Source: Agelas oroides (Eukaryota; Porifera; Demospongiae; Agelasida; Agelasidae). Taken from it: DNA of 64,000 bases. The stretch spans positions 17,921,353-17,985,352 of the forward strand of contig OX422185.1 of the NCBI GenBank assembly GCA_949130485.1, written 5' to 3'. This document shows positions 32,860-46,472 of this stretch, piece by piece. The position numbers were made by a program, and so were the translations under genes. Below the pieces are notes generated by a model that was not told where the DNA came from, did no database searches, and saw only the letters and a program-made list of their open reading frames with translations. Within the stretch, counting starts at the first letter, position 1. Every line of letters starts with the position of its first letter.

Positions 32860-33321
32860 CTGTATACTTTCAGTTGTGCTATCTAAATTGCATTGTTATG
32901 AAAACACAGTACCTGACTTATCTTCCCAAAAGTAAGGACATTATGTAAGCAAATTTCAGTACACAAGAATCACAAGCTGATGAAAGATCACTCATTTTAA
33001 GTCGACTGTTTTGCCAGAACAGTCATTTGCTGTATGCACTGATGATCTGAACCCTGACAGCAGGTTGGCTTCCTCTCCTCAAAACCTGTAAAAGTCTTAG
33101 CTACCATTCTTCACTTTACTTTCAGTTTTCAAGTGCAAGTGTGCATCAAGTGACAGTGTGGGCCACCAAAAGTAAAAGGTATGTTATGTGATTTGCTGTA
33201 TCTTATGTTAATAATCCACTCCAGCTTTTGTCACTTAGCTACTAGAGGTGACTTTCGTATAATTATGTTTTGAAATGTCTAAAGTTGTGCAACCAGTAAT
33301 AAATACCCCTCTTTCCTGCAG
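32860..33321 (+). promoter_or_regulatory. Gene F leader: upstream module, exon 1 and 143-bp intron
   Basis: Array-type module (CTGTATACTTTCAGTTGTGC, GTACACAAGAATCACAAGC, CTGAACCCTGACAGCAGG), exon-like AAGTGCAAGTGTGCATCAAG with TGACAGTG and CCACCAAAAGTAAAAG, then a GTATGTTATGTGATTT donor at 33179. The acceptor TTCCTGCAG ends at 33321, ten bases before the ATG. Near-identical blocks precede I and J. Confidence 0.6.
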
Positions 33322-33330
33322 CCATTTCAC

Positions 33331-36300
33331 ATGATGGCTCAGTCCACACCATTCCCCATCGTTCTTGTGGCAGTACTGCTCATTAACACTCTCTTTTACT
33401 GCTCAGCTGAGAATGTGTACTGTGTCACACCCACTGCCACCTTATGCACATCCTGCCCTCACATTACCCACTGTGCCACACTCTCTGAGTACACACGAGA
33501 AGCTGAACTGTATTTTACCTCCAACACCACTATGGTGTTCTTGCCAGGTGACCATGTTCTTGATAGGAATATCACAGTTGCCAACGTATCCAGGCTGATC
33601 ATACATGGAGAGTCTTCCTCAGACAACATAGCAACAGTTGTTCGCAATGGGTCAGTTGGCTTCAACTTCACAAAAATGGTGAACTTCAACATTTACTCCT
33701 TAGCTTTTACCTCTTACAACAAGTCCTGGGGTTATGCTAGTCATCCAGCTAGTAACTCTGCTCTGCTTATGCAATCCACACAAAATGCTAAACTAGTTAA
33801 CTGTTCCTTCCATGACAACCTTGGCAATGGACTTACAGTACATAACACCAGTATTACTCTGGCTGAGAACAAGTTCATACATAACCAATGTGGATGCAAG
33901 TCACTCACTGAGGTATGTAAATTAGGATGTGGTGTTACTGCTCTTAACAGCAACCTGACATTTACTGGGAACACTACTTTTCTTAAAAATAGTCATAACA
34001 GCACATACCTCAGCACTTCTGAAGTAGGTGCTGGAGCAATTTCAGCAGTAGCAAGTTCACTACATTTCACTGGAACCAACAACTTTTTAGATAATGTTAA
34101 CTCAGCAAACAAAAAAAGACAACATGGTGGCTATGCATTAGGAGTTGGTGGTGCAATATATATATCTAACAATGCCGTACTTACCTTCAACGGAACCAAC
34201 AACTTTGTCAATAACTCAGCAAAACGTAATGGTGGTGCAATTTATGCAAAAACAAATATTTCATTGACATTCATTGGAACTAATAACTTAGCAGGAGTGA
34301 ATGGTGGTGCAATCTATACATTAGACAATGTTGTACTTGTGTTCATTGGAACCAACGATTTCATTGGCAATTCAGCAGACAATAATGGTGGTGCAATCTA
34401 CACTACAGGTAATACTGTACTTACCTTCATTGGAACCAACAACTTCATCGGCAACCATGTAAATGGTTATTATAGTGGTGATGGTGGTGCAATCTACACA
34501 TTAGACCACGGTGTACTTAGCTTCAATGGAACTAACAACTTTATCAACAATTCAGGTTCACGTGGTGGTGCAATCCGTGCAAGTACCAACATCTCATTGA
34601 CATTCAATGGAACTAACAACTTCATCAACAACTCAGCAGAAGTGGGTAGTGGTGCAATCAGCACATCATACAATGGTGTTCTTACCTTCAATGGAACTAA
34701 CAACTTCATCAACAACTCAGCAGATTGGGATGGTGGTGTGATCAGCATATCACAAAATACTGTACTTACCTTCAATGGAATCAATTATTTCATCAGCAAT
34801 TCAGCAGGTTTATGTGGTGGTGCAATCTATGCAAGAACCAATGTCTCATTAACATTCATTGGAACTAGTGATTTTAGCAACAACTCAGCACACGTTGATA
34901 ATGGTGGTGCAATCTATGCAAAAAAAAAAACACCTCATTAACATTCGTTGGAACTAGTTACTTCAGTATTAATACAGCAGAATTTGGTGGTGCAGTTTCA
35001 ATACATAACTATGCTGTACTTACATTCAATGGAACCAGCAATTTTACTGGCAACTCAGCTAATATATTTTATGGCAGTGGTGGTGCAATCTATGTAGAAA
35101 CCAACATATCATTGTGTTTTACTGGTACTAGCAGCTTCAGTAACAACTCTGCAATGGAAGGTGGAGCCATCTCTGCAAATGTTTACAGCACACTGACTTT
35201 CGATGGAAGTATTAGCTTTACTAGCAATGGATATTACCGGTATACGGACATTACTATCAATGCTGATAATAGAGATAATCACGGAGGTGCAATTTATCTT
35301 TCTATTGGTTCAGCTTTCTCAATTTTGCCATACACAATTGTGTGTTGGGAGAACAATTATGCAAATTTAGGAGGGGCCATCTACATATCTGATCTTAACC
35401 CCTCCATTTACTGCACTCAGATTGCCACATACACTCCAATAGAAAAATGTTGCTTTCAACTCTCTGGTCAGAATCTGTCTAACAGCCTTGATAATGTCCA
35501 ACTCGTTTTCAAGAACAACTCTGCTGATGCTGCAGGAAGTGTGTTATATGGTGGTGCAATAGATAACTGCAAACTCAGTCATGGCCTGGACTCATATAGC
35601 TCTGGTGACGTGTTTAATGTAATATCCCACATTAAAGATGATAGTGATTATAGCACAACAACTTCAAAGATTTCCTCTGACCCTCTTTACATATGCAAAT
35701 GCATAGAAAAACGTCCAGACTGTAGTACTCGATATTACAGCATTCCGTACCCTGTGTATCCTGGTGAAACATTACAGATTTCTGTGGTTGCAGTTGGACA
35801 AAGAAATGGAACAGTTTCCAGCACAGTGAGGAGCACAGTGAGAATCAGTAGTATAGACTCCATCGCAGTCTTCCACCCAGTTAACCTTCTAGATTATCAA
35901 TACCTCCAACAAACAAACAATACTTGCACCACACTCAACTACACTGTGTTTTCACTGCAGAATGTGAACTTACAGCTGTATCCAGAAGGTAGCCCATGTT
36001 TAGAATATAATCTTGGACCACTGTATTTTTTATTGACTATAAATCAGACCTGTCCACCTGGATTTAACATTTCTGAGTCAGCAAGATCGTGTGTCTGTGA
36101 GTCAAGACTTGTACAATATACAAATCAATGCAATATAACAAATGGATTAGGAAGAATAACACGTGATTCAAGCCAACAGTTTTGGGTTGGGTATGATGAT
36201 CTATCTCATGAACTAATTCTCCATCCATACTGCCCCTTTGACTACTGTGTTAGTGAACCAGTGGTCTTTCCTCTCAACAATACAGATATTCAGTGTGCAT

Positions 36301-37595
36301 ACAACAGGTCAGGCCTCTTGTGTGGACGTTGTAAGGAAGGTTACAGTCTGGTACTGGGTACTCATCAATGCAGGAAGTGTACCAACAGCCACCTTGCCTT
36401 GCTCATCCCCTTTGCAGTGATGGGAGTAGCACTGGTTTTCTTACTCCTTGTCTGCAAACTGACAGTAGCAACAGGAACACTCAGTGGCCTAGTGTTCTAT
36501 GCCAACATTGTTGGAGTTAATCGTACCCTCTTTCTACCAGTGAAATCTACTGATGTTTCATCAGTATTCATTGCATGGTTAAACCTTGACTTTGGTATTG
36601 AAACATGCTTCTATGATGGAATGGATGCTTACAGTAAAACATGGCTGCAGTTTGTGTTTCCAGTATACATTTGGGCGCTAGTGGGAGTCATGATTCTCGT
36701 CAGCCATTATTCACAAAGATTTGCAAACCTGCTAGGCAGCAACCCAGTTTCTGTCTTGGCAACACTCATCCTCCTCTCATACGCAAAGATCCTCTGCACA
36801 TTGATCACTGCAGTTTATGTCACTTACCTCGAATATCCAGCTAATTATAGCAGAATGGTGTGGCTGCATGATGCAAATATTGACTACCTCAGTGGTGAAC
36901 ACATTCCACTCTTTTTAGTGGCAGTACTTGTCTTTATCTTTCTCTTTCTTCCTTACACTCTCTTGCTTCTCTTTGGTCAGTGGCTGCAGGCTATATCACA
37001 CCTGAGGCTCTTCTCATGGGTTAACAGTGCCAGGCTGAAAGCTTTCATGGATTCATATCATGCTCCCTACAAAGCAAAGCATCGCTACTGGCCTGGACTG
37101 CTGCTTGTGCTTCGCTTTGTTCTTCTTCTAGTGTTTGCTTTGAATCTTCAGCAAGACCCTAATATTAACCTGCTAACAATTCTAGCTGGAACTGGGATAC
37201 TTACAGTATGGGCCTGGGTCAGTGGTGGAGTCTACAAGAACTGGTGTCTAGATGCACTGGAAGGTTCATTTGCTCTAAATTTGATTATGCTTGTTGGTGC
37301 CACTTACTGTGTCAAACTCTCAGGAGGCAATCAGCATGCAGTTGGGTACACCTCTGTCTCCATAGCACTTGCAACATTCATTGGTACCCTTTCCTACCAC
37401 ATCTTCCAGCAATTGAGGCACACCAAACTGTGGAAGAAGATGCCTAAACTGAAACTTGAGCTCAAAAAACTGAACACCAAAGAAGCAGAGAATAGTCTGG
37501 ACAATGCTATCAACAATCCCATGGTAGCAAATTTTGATCAGCTTCGTGAACCCTGGCTTGAAGACCTGCTACAGCCCACCCACAGTAGCCTCTGA
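33331..37595 (+). CDS. Gene F: Pmp-repeat multi-pass membrane protein with one frameshift in a poly-A run
   Basis: Starts ATGATG after the leader acceptor; the signal peptide ends YCSA at about residue 26. The frame runs through the N-terminal domain and about ten GGAI turns to 34941. Continuation is in another frame from about 34932 to the stop at 37595. Gene I reads ATGCAGAAACAAACACC where F has 11 consecutive A (34920-34930), two bases longer than needed, which explains the shift and could be polymerase slippage, decay or a consensus error. F also lacks a 12-bp FSNN segment present in I. The 3' part is of the second ectodomain subtype (YQYLQQTNN, NISESARSCVCE), with the CGRCKEGYSLVLG knot, full membrane domain and DLLQPTHSSL tail. 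If the run is an artefact, F encodes about 1420 aa. Confidence 0.8.
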
Positions 37596-39859
37596 GCTTG
37601 TGTTTGTATTCATATAAATGCACATGCTATTAACTAGCAGTGGATTATCTAATAGCACACTAACTATTGAACCATTAACATCTTGTTTGTACTTTGGTAA
37701 CTTGTGTTTCATTTTCACTTTTTGTAAGCTGAATTGTTTCACATACACATCAACTAAATTAGTTGCATGTATTGTATTTTAATTGGAGCTAGGCTAAAGC
37801 AATTCTTTTACATATGCTATAATTATCCATTAAAATATTTATGATTTTGAGTGCATCTTGAATTAATAGCACAAGTACGTGGCTGTTAATTGCTTGATGC
37901 ATAGCCAAGTGCTATGCCATTCCTGAGTCGCATTGTAAATCTCAAACTGTATTGCTAATCACAAATTTTTGTGAAGTTGACAGTACATTAAATTAAGTGT
38001 GAGCATGAACAATTGACAAACCACATCATGCACCGAAAAAAGGCAGGCATAGATGTTATGCAAAATCACCTACCAGGCTAATTCCAGGCCTCATCAGCTG
38101 CACTAGAGATGGGACTGCTATCTCATGCACAAAATGCAGTCAGACAAGTTTATAGTATACAAGTTTGCAGTAAATTGTATAGTTCTTACAAGTGTCTTAC
38201 ACACTGACCAACCAGCAAGCTAGTACAGTTTTGCACCATTGACAGTCTGTTGTTCAGCCAATCAGCGAGCTATTAGAGCTATACAACTTTGCACTGTTGC
38301 TCAGCCAGTCAGCAAGCTATGACATTTTGCACAGTTGACAGTCTGTTGTTTCAGCCAATCAGTGAACTATTACCCTTTTTGTACTGTCTACATGTACAAG
38401 TAAAACATGTTGCAACACTATTTTATCCTAATGGAGTTTATCTATAGATTCTAACATAATTACTGGGGCTAAAAGACATGGTAGCTATGTTTCATGAATA
38501 GATGGTTGGTTGTCCAAATATGAAAGTTGCTAACATTTAAAATATTGAGCTTTTAATGAAGTTAGCTATCTCAATAAGGTCATTAGAGCTGATCACAAAT
38601 TGAGGCTGTTGTGCATGGATAACTAACTTGCAAATCTCCACATCAGAAATTGTGCTGTGTTCAAAGTTCACAAACATTACCAATTTTTTTTTATTCCAGC
38701 TTCCTGGATCTATTACAGCCCATGTGTTCTATATAGGTACAATAATAGATATGCACTGACATAGCTCTACCGGTCTCTTGGGCCTGTGGACCACAAGAAA
38801 CAACTCCAAGATAAACACCTCCTGGCTAGATAGTCTGTATGCTGTTGGCTGTTGCTTCAGCATTTTGTCTAGACCTACAGTGTAGGGTGTAGGAAATTAG
38901 CCTACATATGTACTGGGGCCTATTTCAAACTAGATTACACAGTATGCACAAGTTTGAATCTAAGCATATGTTCATACAAATAATCCCTCGACAACTCTAT
39001 GTTAGGCATAAAAGACATAATTAATCACATTTTGATATGTACCTGCACTCTAGCTAACAAAACTGAGAGTGCAGATGGTGATCTGAAGAATGGTGAAACA
39101 AAACTCTAGTACAAGTTTGGAGGATAAGAAAAAAGTCAACACTGAGGCTTCAGAGTTTAAATGCATGCACCAGAAACCAGTCTACATGTGAAATAAGTCA
39201 TTTTTCCCATGATTCTTGTACTGAAAATCGCTTCTTTGGGGAAACTTTGCAACACTGACGATCAGCTCTAAAGTTATGATAACTCTTATGATTTTAGGGA
39301 AGTATTGATATTTCTAGTATATCTTCAATGCTTGTGCTTATATACATGGACATATATGCTTGAAAACAAAGGTCTATGTTTGCATAACCATGTAATTCAG
39401 CTAACAAAACTGAAGTATACAGCGGATAGTGTTGGACAAAATTATTTTAATATTAGATAGATCAAGATTTTATACGGGTTGTTGTCAAGTATATATAGAC
39501 TTGATCTTACATGGAGAAACAGCTGGTACTCATGAATTAATTTCAAGCACAGCACAATTGCTGGTAAAAGCTTCTTGTGTAATCATACTCATCTTCCAGA
39601 GTAGGTAGCTTTGTGTAACCTCTAGGGCTGCCTTTCATCAGGAAGATAAAGTCCACTGATTGTTTATACCTCCACAAGAATCATAATAAGTCATTTAAAA
39701 CATATGTTTAGCCCCCTTCAAAGAGTGATATGGCCTGCAGCCACTGTAACATCAAATTTAAGCATAAACTAGACAAGTAAAGAGCCCATGTACTTAACGT
39801 TTTAGACATAATTTGAAAATTCCATATTTATCAACTCTAGCTATAGGTTTTGTCAAAAC
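37596..39859. other. Long F-G intergenic region
   Basis: About 2.3 kb of AT-rich DNA. The first 250 bases are the 3' flank of F. At about 38195-38375 three degenerate copies of a CAGCCAATCAGCGAGCTAT-type segment alternate with TTGACAGTCTGTTGTT. No family member, transposase or RNA gene was recognised in the rest. Confidence 0.4.
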
Positions 39860-40503
39860 ACCATTTAAACAATCCCTCTGTATACTTTCAGTTTTGCTAG
39901 CTGAATTGCAAGTTACACATGTACATAACAGCTCATTGTTCAATTTTGTATGTATAAGCAAAAGCATTAACAAATGCTAGAGTTATAAATACTGTAACAC
40001 CTTCCCAAAAACATAGGAACAATTCCCAGTACACAAGTCTCAAGAGTCGCATGAAAAGTCACTTGTAATTTGCTTGCTAGAAGACTTGCTACATGCGGCA
40101 ACTCTGGTTCTTATATAGCAGAGGGCAGATGTCGACAGATTTCTTATCCTGTTACCACTAATTGTCAGTTTCAATTTTGCTAGCTAGATAGAGTGATAGA
40201 AATTGAGCTCAGGTTTGTATCAAGTGACAGTGTGGACCTCCGGTAAAGGTAGGTTATGTGATTACGTCTGATTTGCCTGCACAAATGCAATACACAGCAA
40301 CAACATCCAATATCATTTAGCTTTTGCTGCATGCACATATGTAGATGGAGGGGCCTCCTGTACACACACATTCTGGACCTCCAGTATAACTTGCTTAAAC
40401 TACTGTGACATTGCTACTGTCTTTTTGAAATGTGTACTGTATAAATACGGTAATCTGAAAACTTGTGGGATCACAAATATCAAAATCTATTTTTTTCCTG
40501 CAG
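39860..40503 (+). promoter_or_regulatory. Gene G leader: upstream module, exon 1 and 255-bp intron
   Basis: Array module (TATACTTTCAGTTTTGCTAG, CTTCCCAAAAACATAGG, CAGTACACAAGTCTCAAG), exon-like GTATCAAGTGACAGTGTGG with CGGTAAAG, then a GTAGGTTATGTGATTACG donor at 40249. The acceptor CCTGCAG ends at 40503, nine bases before the ATG. The GTAGGT donor is shared with D only. Confidence 0.55.
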
Positions 40504-40512
40504 TCATTTTGC

Positions 40513-43500
40513 ATGATGGCTCACTCCACCTGTACAGCATCCATTGTTCTTGTAGCAGCACTGCTCATTAACAATCTCGACTACTGCTCTGCTGAGAAAG
40601 TGTACTGTGTCACACCCACTGCCGCCTCATGCTCATCTTGCCCTCACAATTCAATTCACTGTGCCATACTCTCTGAGTATGCACAGGAAGCTGAACTGTA
40701 TTTCACCTCCAACACCACTATGGTGTTCTTGCCAGGTGAACACGTTCTTGATAGGAATATCACAATTGTCAATGTAGCCAGTCTGACCATGCGTGGAGAG
40801 TCTTCCTCAGGCAAGATAGCAACAGTTGTTCGCAATGGGTCAGTTGGCTTCAGCTTCACAAATATGGTGGACTTCAACATTCATTCTTTAGCTTTTACCT
40901 CTTACAACAGGCCCTGGGGTTACAATGGTCATCCAGCTAGTAACTCTGCTCTGCTTTTGCAATCAACACAAAATGCTAAACTAGTTAACTGTTCCTTCCA
41001 CGACAACCTTGGCACTGCACTTACAGTACATAGCACCAAAATTACTCTGGTAGAGAACAGTAAGTTCATACATAACCAATGTGCATGCAAGTCCTTCAGT
41101 GAGAGGTGTAAATTAGGGTGTGGTATCACTGCTCTCAACAGCAACCTGACATTTACTGGGAACACTACCTTCCATGAAAATAATGCTAGCTTGAGACATT
41201 GTGCTGGAGCAATCTGGGCATCAGCAAGCTTATTACACTTTAATGGAACAAATAACTTCATTGGCAACTCAGTACGGTATGGTGTTGCAATACATGCATT
41301 AGCCAACACATCAATAAGTTTCAGTGGTACTAATAACTTCACTCATAACTCTGCATACATGCAGTGGTGGTGCAATTTACACATCAGCTCATGTTGTACT
41401 TATCTTCAAAGGAATCAACAACTTCTTCAATAACTTAGCAGACTCTGAGGGTGGTGTAATCCATGCAACATCCAACACATTGAGTAAATTTATTGGCACC
41501 AGTTTTTTTGGTCATAACTCAGCAGGGTATAGTGGTGCAATCCTCACAAGATACAATGTTGTTGTCACTTTCACTGGAATTAACAACTTCTTCAACAACT
41601 CAGCAGGCTATATCTATGGGTACAGTACTAGTGGTGGTGTGATCTATGCAGCTAACAATGTTGAATTCACTTTCACTGGAACTAACAACTTCAGTGGTAA
41701 TTTAGTACATGGTACTGGTGGTGCAATCTACACATTTGGCAGTGTTGTACTTACCTTCAATGGAACCAACACTTTTTTCAACAACTCGGCAGGCTATTTT
41801 CATAATGGTGGTGCACTCGTTGCACAACACAATGTGCTATTGAGTTTCATTGGCACTAGTAATTTTGTGCATAACACTGCATACAGTGGTGGGGTATTCT
41901 TCACATTTGACAATATTGCACTTACTTTCAATGGAAGCAACAACTTCATTAACAACTCAATAAACAAAGTTGGTGGTTTGAGTGGTGCAAATGGTGGCAC
42001 ATTCTACGTATTTGACAATGTTGTACTTACTTTTAAAGGAACCAACAAGTTTATCAACAATTTAGCAAACAGTGGTAGCGGTGGTGCTATCAATGCACAA
42101 ACAAACACATTGTTGACTTTCACTGGAACTAGTAATTTCAGTCATAATTCAGCTGTACACGATCATGGTGGTGCAATCTGCATGAAACACAGTATTGTAC
42201 TTACCTTCAATGGAACCACCAACTTCTTCAATAATTCAGCTGGTATTGGTGGTGTGATCTATGCAGGATATAACATGTCCATGAGTTTCAGTGGTACTAG
42301 CAGCTTCAGTAGCAACTCTGCAATGTATGGTGGAGCCATCTCTGCAAATTCTTACAACACACTGACATTGAATGGAAATATTAGCTTCACTAACAATGGA
42401 TACAATACAAGAGACAGCCGTGGAGGTGCAATGTATCTGTATATTAGTTCAATTCTCTCCATTTTGCCTCACACAACTGTGCATTGGGAGAACAATCATG
42501 CAACATTAGGAGGAGCCATTTATGTCGGTAGCCATAACCCCTTGATTTACTGCACACAGATTGCCACATTTATACAACAAAAAAAAATGCTTCTTTCAAA
42601 TCTCCACCGTAAATTTGCTCTCTGGTATCCAACTTGTTTTCAGGAACAACTCTGCTGATATCACAGGAAGTGTATTATATGGTGGCACAATAGGTAAGTG
42701 CACACTGGACTGGAAATATTATAAATCTGGCCAAGTGTTTGATGTGTTAGTCCAATATCAAGCTGACAACACAACCTCAAGTATCTCCTCTGACCCATTT
42801 CATGTATGTCCATGTGAAAACAACCATCCAGAATGCAGTAAGGAAATAAAAGAATTATCAGTCTATCCCGGTGAAACATTTCAAGTTTCAGTTGTTTCTA
42901 CAGGACAGAGAAATGGAATAGTTCCGGCAGAAGTCAGAAGTCATATGGACAAAGGAAAGCTTCTAAGTTCTCAATATGTCCAACAGACAACTAAAACGTG
43001 CACCACACTCAACTACACTGTGTTTTCACAGATGAGAATGCCCTACCTAAAGTTGTATGCAGAAGGCCCATGCTCAACATTTGGTGATAACCTTGCACTT
43101 TGGTTGAACATTAATCAGACTTGCCCACCTAACTGGATTTGATATTAGCCAAGAAGAAAACTCATGTGTCTGTGATCAAACACTTCAAAAACATACAAAC
43201 CTCTGCAATATAACAAATGGGTTAGGAAGAATAACACGTGAGTCTGATGACACATTTTGGGTTGGCTACAATGAATTTAATGGACTAATTCTCCACCCAC
43301 AATGCCCCTTTGACTATTGTGTTAATGATGCAGTGGTCTTTCCTCTCAACGATACTGAGATACAGTGTGCATACAACAGGTCAGGCCCCTTGTGTGGAGC
43401 TTGCAACAGTAAAGGATATAGTCTAGTACTGGGCTCTTCTCACTGCAAACAGTGCACAAACATCCATCTCTTGTTGCTCATCACCTTTGCAGTGATGGGA

Positions 43501-44672
43501 GTAGTACTGGTCTTCTTACTCTTTGTCTGCAAACTGACTGTAGCAACAGGAACACTCAGTGGCCTAGTGTTTTATGCCAATATTGTTGGAACCAACTACA
43601 AAATGTTTTTACCCGTGAGATCCACTGATGCTTTGTCAGTCTTCATTGCATGGCTAAACCTTGACTTTGGTATTGAAACATGTTTCTACAATGGACTGGA
43701 TGCTTACACCAAAACATGGCTGCACTTTGTGTTCCCTGTATATATTTGGGTACTGGTAGTACTCATGATTGTTGTTAGCCATTATTCACAATGGTTTGCT
43801 AATGTGCTAGGCAGCAACCCAGTTTCAGTCTTGGCAACACTCATCCTCCTCTCCTATGCAAAGGTGCTTCGCACATTTATCACTGCAGTTTATATTACCC
43901 ATCTTAAATATCCAGCGAATTATAACAGAAGGGTGTGGCTGCATGATGCAAACATTGACTATCTCAGTGGTAAACACATTCCACTCTTCTTGGTGGCAAT
44001 GCTTGTCTTCCTCTTCCTCTTTCTTCCTTACACTTTTCTGCTTTTCTGTTATCAGTGGCTGCAGGCTATATCACACCTGAGGCTCTTCTCATGGGTCAAC
44101 AGTGCCAGGCTGAAACCTTTCATGGATTCATACCATGCTCCCTACAAAGCAAAACATCGCTACTGGCCTGGACTGCTGCTTGTGCTTTGCTTTGTTCTTC
44201 TTCTAGTGTTTGCCATCAATCCTCAGCAAGACCCAGTATTAATCTGCTAGCAATTCTTGTGGGAACTGGTATACTTCAACTGTGGGCCTGGGTCAGTGGT
44301 GGGGTCTACAAGAACTGGTGTCTAGATGGCCTGGAAGGCTCCTTTGCTCTGAACTTGATCATCCTGGGTGCTGTCACTTACTATGTCAAACTCTCAGGAG
44401 GAAATCAGCTTGCAGTTGGGCACACCTCTGTCTCCATCGCACTTGCAACATTCATTGGAATCCTTGCCTACCACATCTTCCAGCAAGTGAGGCGGACCAA
44501 ACTGTCTAAGAAGCTGCCTAAAATGAAGGAGTTCAAGAAACTGAACAATAAACCAAACACCAAGCAAGTGGTGGATAATCATATAAATGACCCCGCAGAG
44601 TCTGTAAACCTTGATCAACTCCGTGAACCTTGGCTTGAAGACCTGCTACAGCCCACCCACAGTAGTCTCTGA
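40513..44672 (+). pseudogene. Gene G: family member with four frameshifts
   Basis: The open frame can be read from 40465, but bases before 40504 look intronic, so ATG 40513 is the start (signal peptide ends YCSA). Comparison with paralogs shows one extra base at about 41355-41370 (HNSAYMQ|GGAIY). There is also one extra A in an A9 run at 42579-42587 (QKKCFFQ), a 4-bp AACT insertion at 43131-43134 (CPP|GFDIS), and one missing C at about 44234 (DPSINLL). Reading across them gives a normal family protein: N-terminal domain, about fourteen repeats, Cys-rich ectodomain, knot, membrane domain and a tail ending THSSL. No other lesion was seen, so decay is recent or partly a sequencing artefact. Its 3' end is closest to D. 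Confidence 0.8.
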
Positions 44673-45299
44673 GTTTTATACTTCCTTGTTGGTATTTTTA
44701 CAAATGTATTGTTAAGTAGCAGTGAAATATCTAATAGCTTTTGTGAATTGGCTATTATTATTATTTGATGTGAATTTTGTACCCAGTTGTCGCTAGAGGT
44801 AACTTGCGTGTTTGATTAGTAATGATAATTGTTTCACTTTAGTGTAGCTAGGCAAGAATTGCTTATGACAATGTAGACATGAATTTCTGAAGCTTTTAAC
44901 AACAATATTAGCTACTATGTTTGGAGTTTTACACATTCCTTTCACATAGAGACTTTCCTTCAGATAAAGTTGCACTGTTAGTATCACAACTACTTTGTCA
45001 CTAGAGCTGAAATCATTGATGGATTTGGTGTCTTAGACTCAGCATGATATTTCACATATAGCAAGGATCGGGACATCTGACATTTTCTGAAATCAGCAAG
45101 ATACCTATACCAGTAAATCTGGATACTATACTCATAAAATTGCTGGCACCTTGTGTGCACATAAGCTATAGCTAGTATATTTCCAACTTTTATCATCAAA
45201 TACCTAAGTTACATGTGCCTAGCTAGGCACCCAAATGTCTGTTTAGACAAAGATTTTTTTACTACGGCACCGATCCTAATACTTGAAAGTTACTTAAAC
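44673..45299. other. 3' flank of gene G
   Basis: AT-rich sequence matching the D 3' flank, nearly exactly from about 45040 onward. No coding potential seen. Confidence 0.5.
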
Positions 45300-46464
45300 A
45301 ACAAGAACACTATCCCATTTCAGTTTTTAACTTCCCCTGGTTTTGTATACACAGGTTCTTTATCCAAAGTGTGTGTGCTACATACAAAACAAAGAGATAT
45401 TATCGTTTATGTAAAGTCTTCCCAAAACATTTCAGTTTCTAGTACACAAGAATCACATAAAGATAAGCCATTCAACTGTTTTTTCAGAACAGAGTTATAC
45501 TGCATGCATGATAGTGTGTGTGCCAAAGGATGATTATCACTAGTGTAGCTAAAGTCCTCCCAAAACATTACAATTCCTAGTACATAAAAGTTACGTAAAA
45601 ACTCTGAAAGTCACTCATTTTAGGTCTAGACCCAGAACAGTATTTTGCTGCAGGTATGATGACAGCTACCAGTCACTAACTACAGTGCAAGTGTGTATCA
45701 AGTGAGTGTGTGCTACCACATGCTCTACCAAAAGTAAAGGTATGTTGATGTATACTGTATGATTATGTCACACTTCCCCATGCACCTTGAGGTACATCAT
45801 GGACTCAATTCAAACATTTTCGAAAGAGCAGTGACCAACTAAATGCAACTTTTATGAGGTCTACATTCCACTGCTTACTAGCCACACCTCCACTCATTTC
45901 TAGAAAAAAAATCGTACTAAAGGGGTCTATAGCTGTAAAGTTTGAGCAAATTATAATAATGGTGATGCAGCAAATGTGAAAATCATTCAATATACTTGAG
46001 TACAGAAGAGCTTTTTTGAGCTTAAACTTGTCTGTTTTGTACAGTAGCAATTTATCATGAATTGCACTCCACTGAACACTAAAATTTCATTCATGTGCAC
46101 AAGACAAGAGATGTATCATTTTGTTTGTACAAATTCATTTTGCAAGCCTGGATGTAGACTTCATGCTTTGCCTAATAAGATTACCATTATAATAGCTAGA
46201 GTTATTTTGTAATGCACATAGTCTTGACCTGATCATGAGTAATACAGTAAAGTGGCTATAGTACAGCATAGCTATTGTTTACATTGTCAGTGCTTTTGTG
46301 CAGGACCTGAGGTTATGGCACAAGAAAACATTACAACTTTTCAACAATCACACTCAGAAATGTGTCTAAGTTATGGGATAGAAAGAAATACAGTCATACT
46401 ATAAGGTGTATTAGGTGTGTGTAAGTCATGGGACATACATAGCACAATTTCTCCTTTTCTACAG
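45300..46464 (+). promoter_or_regulatory. Gene H leader: upstream module, exon 1 and 725-bp intron
   Basis: Single copy of the module that is duplicated upstream of E, then exon-like CAAGTGTGTATCAAGTGAG, CTACCAAAAGTAAAG and a GTATGTTGATG donor at 45740. The acceptor CTACAG ends at 46464, eight bases before the ATG. It is close to the E leader throughout, including the intron interior. Confidence 0.55.
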
Positions 46465-46472
46465 TCATATCC

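Larger units (their letters stand above)
25430..35440 (+). repeat. First copy of the E-F segmental duplication
   Basis: Pairs with about 45040-55500. It covers the D 3' flank, E, the relic with its small element, and the N-terminal part of F. Offset is about 19.19 kb at the E start and 19.88 kb at the F start, the change being mostly the expanded repeats of H. Boundaries were judged by eye. Confidence 0.8.
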
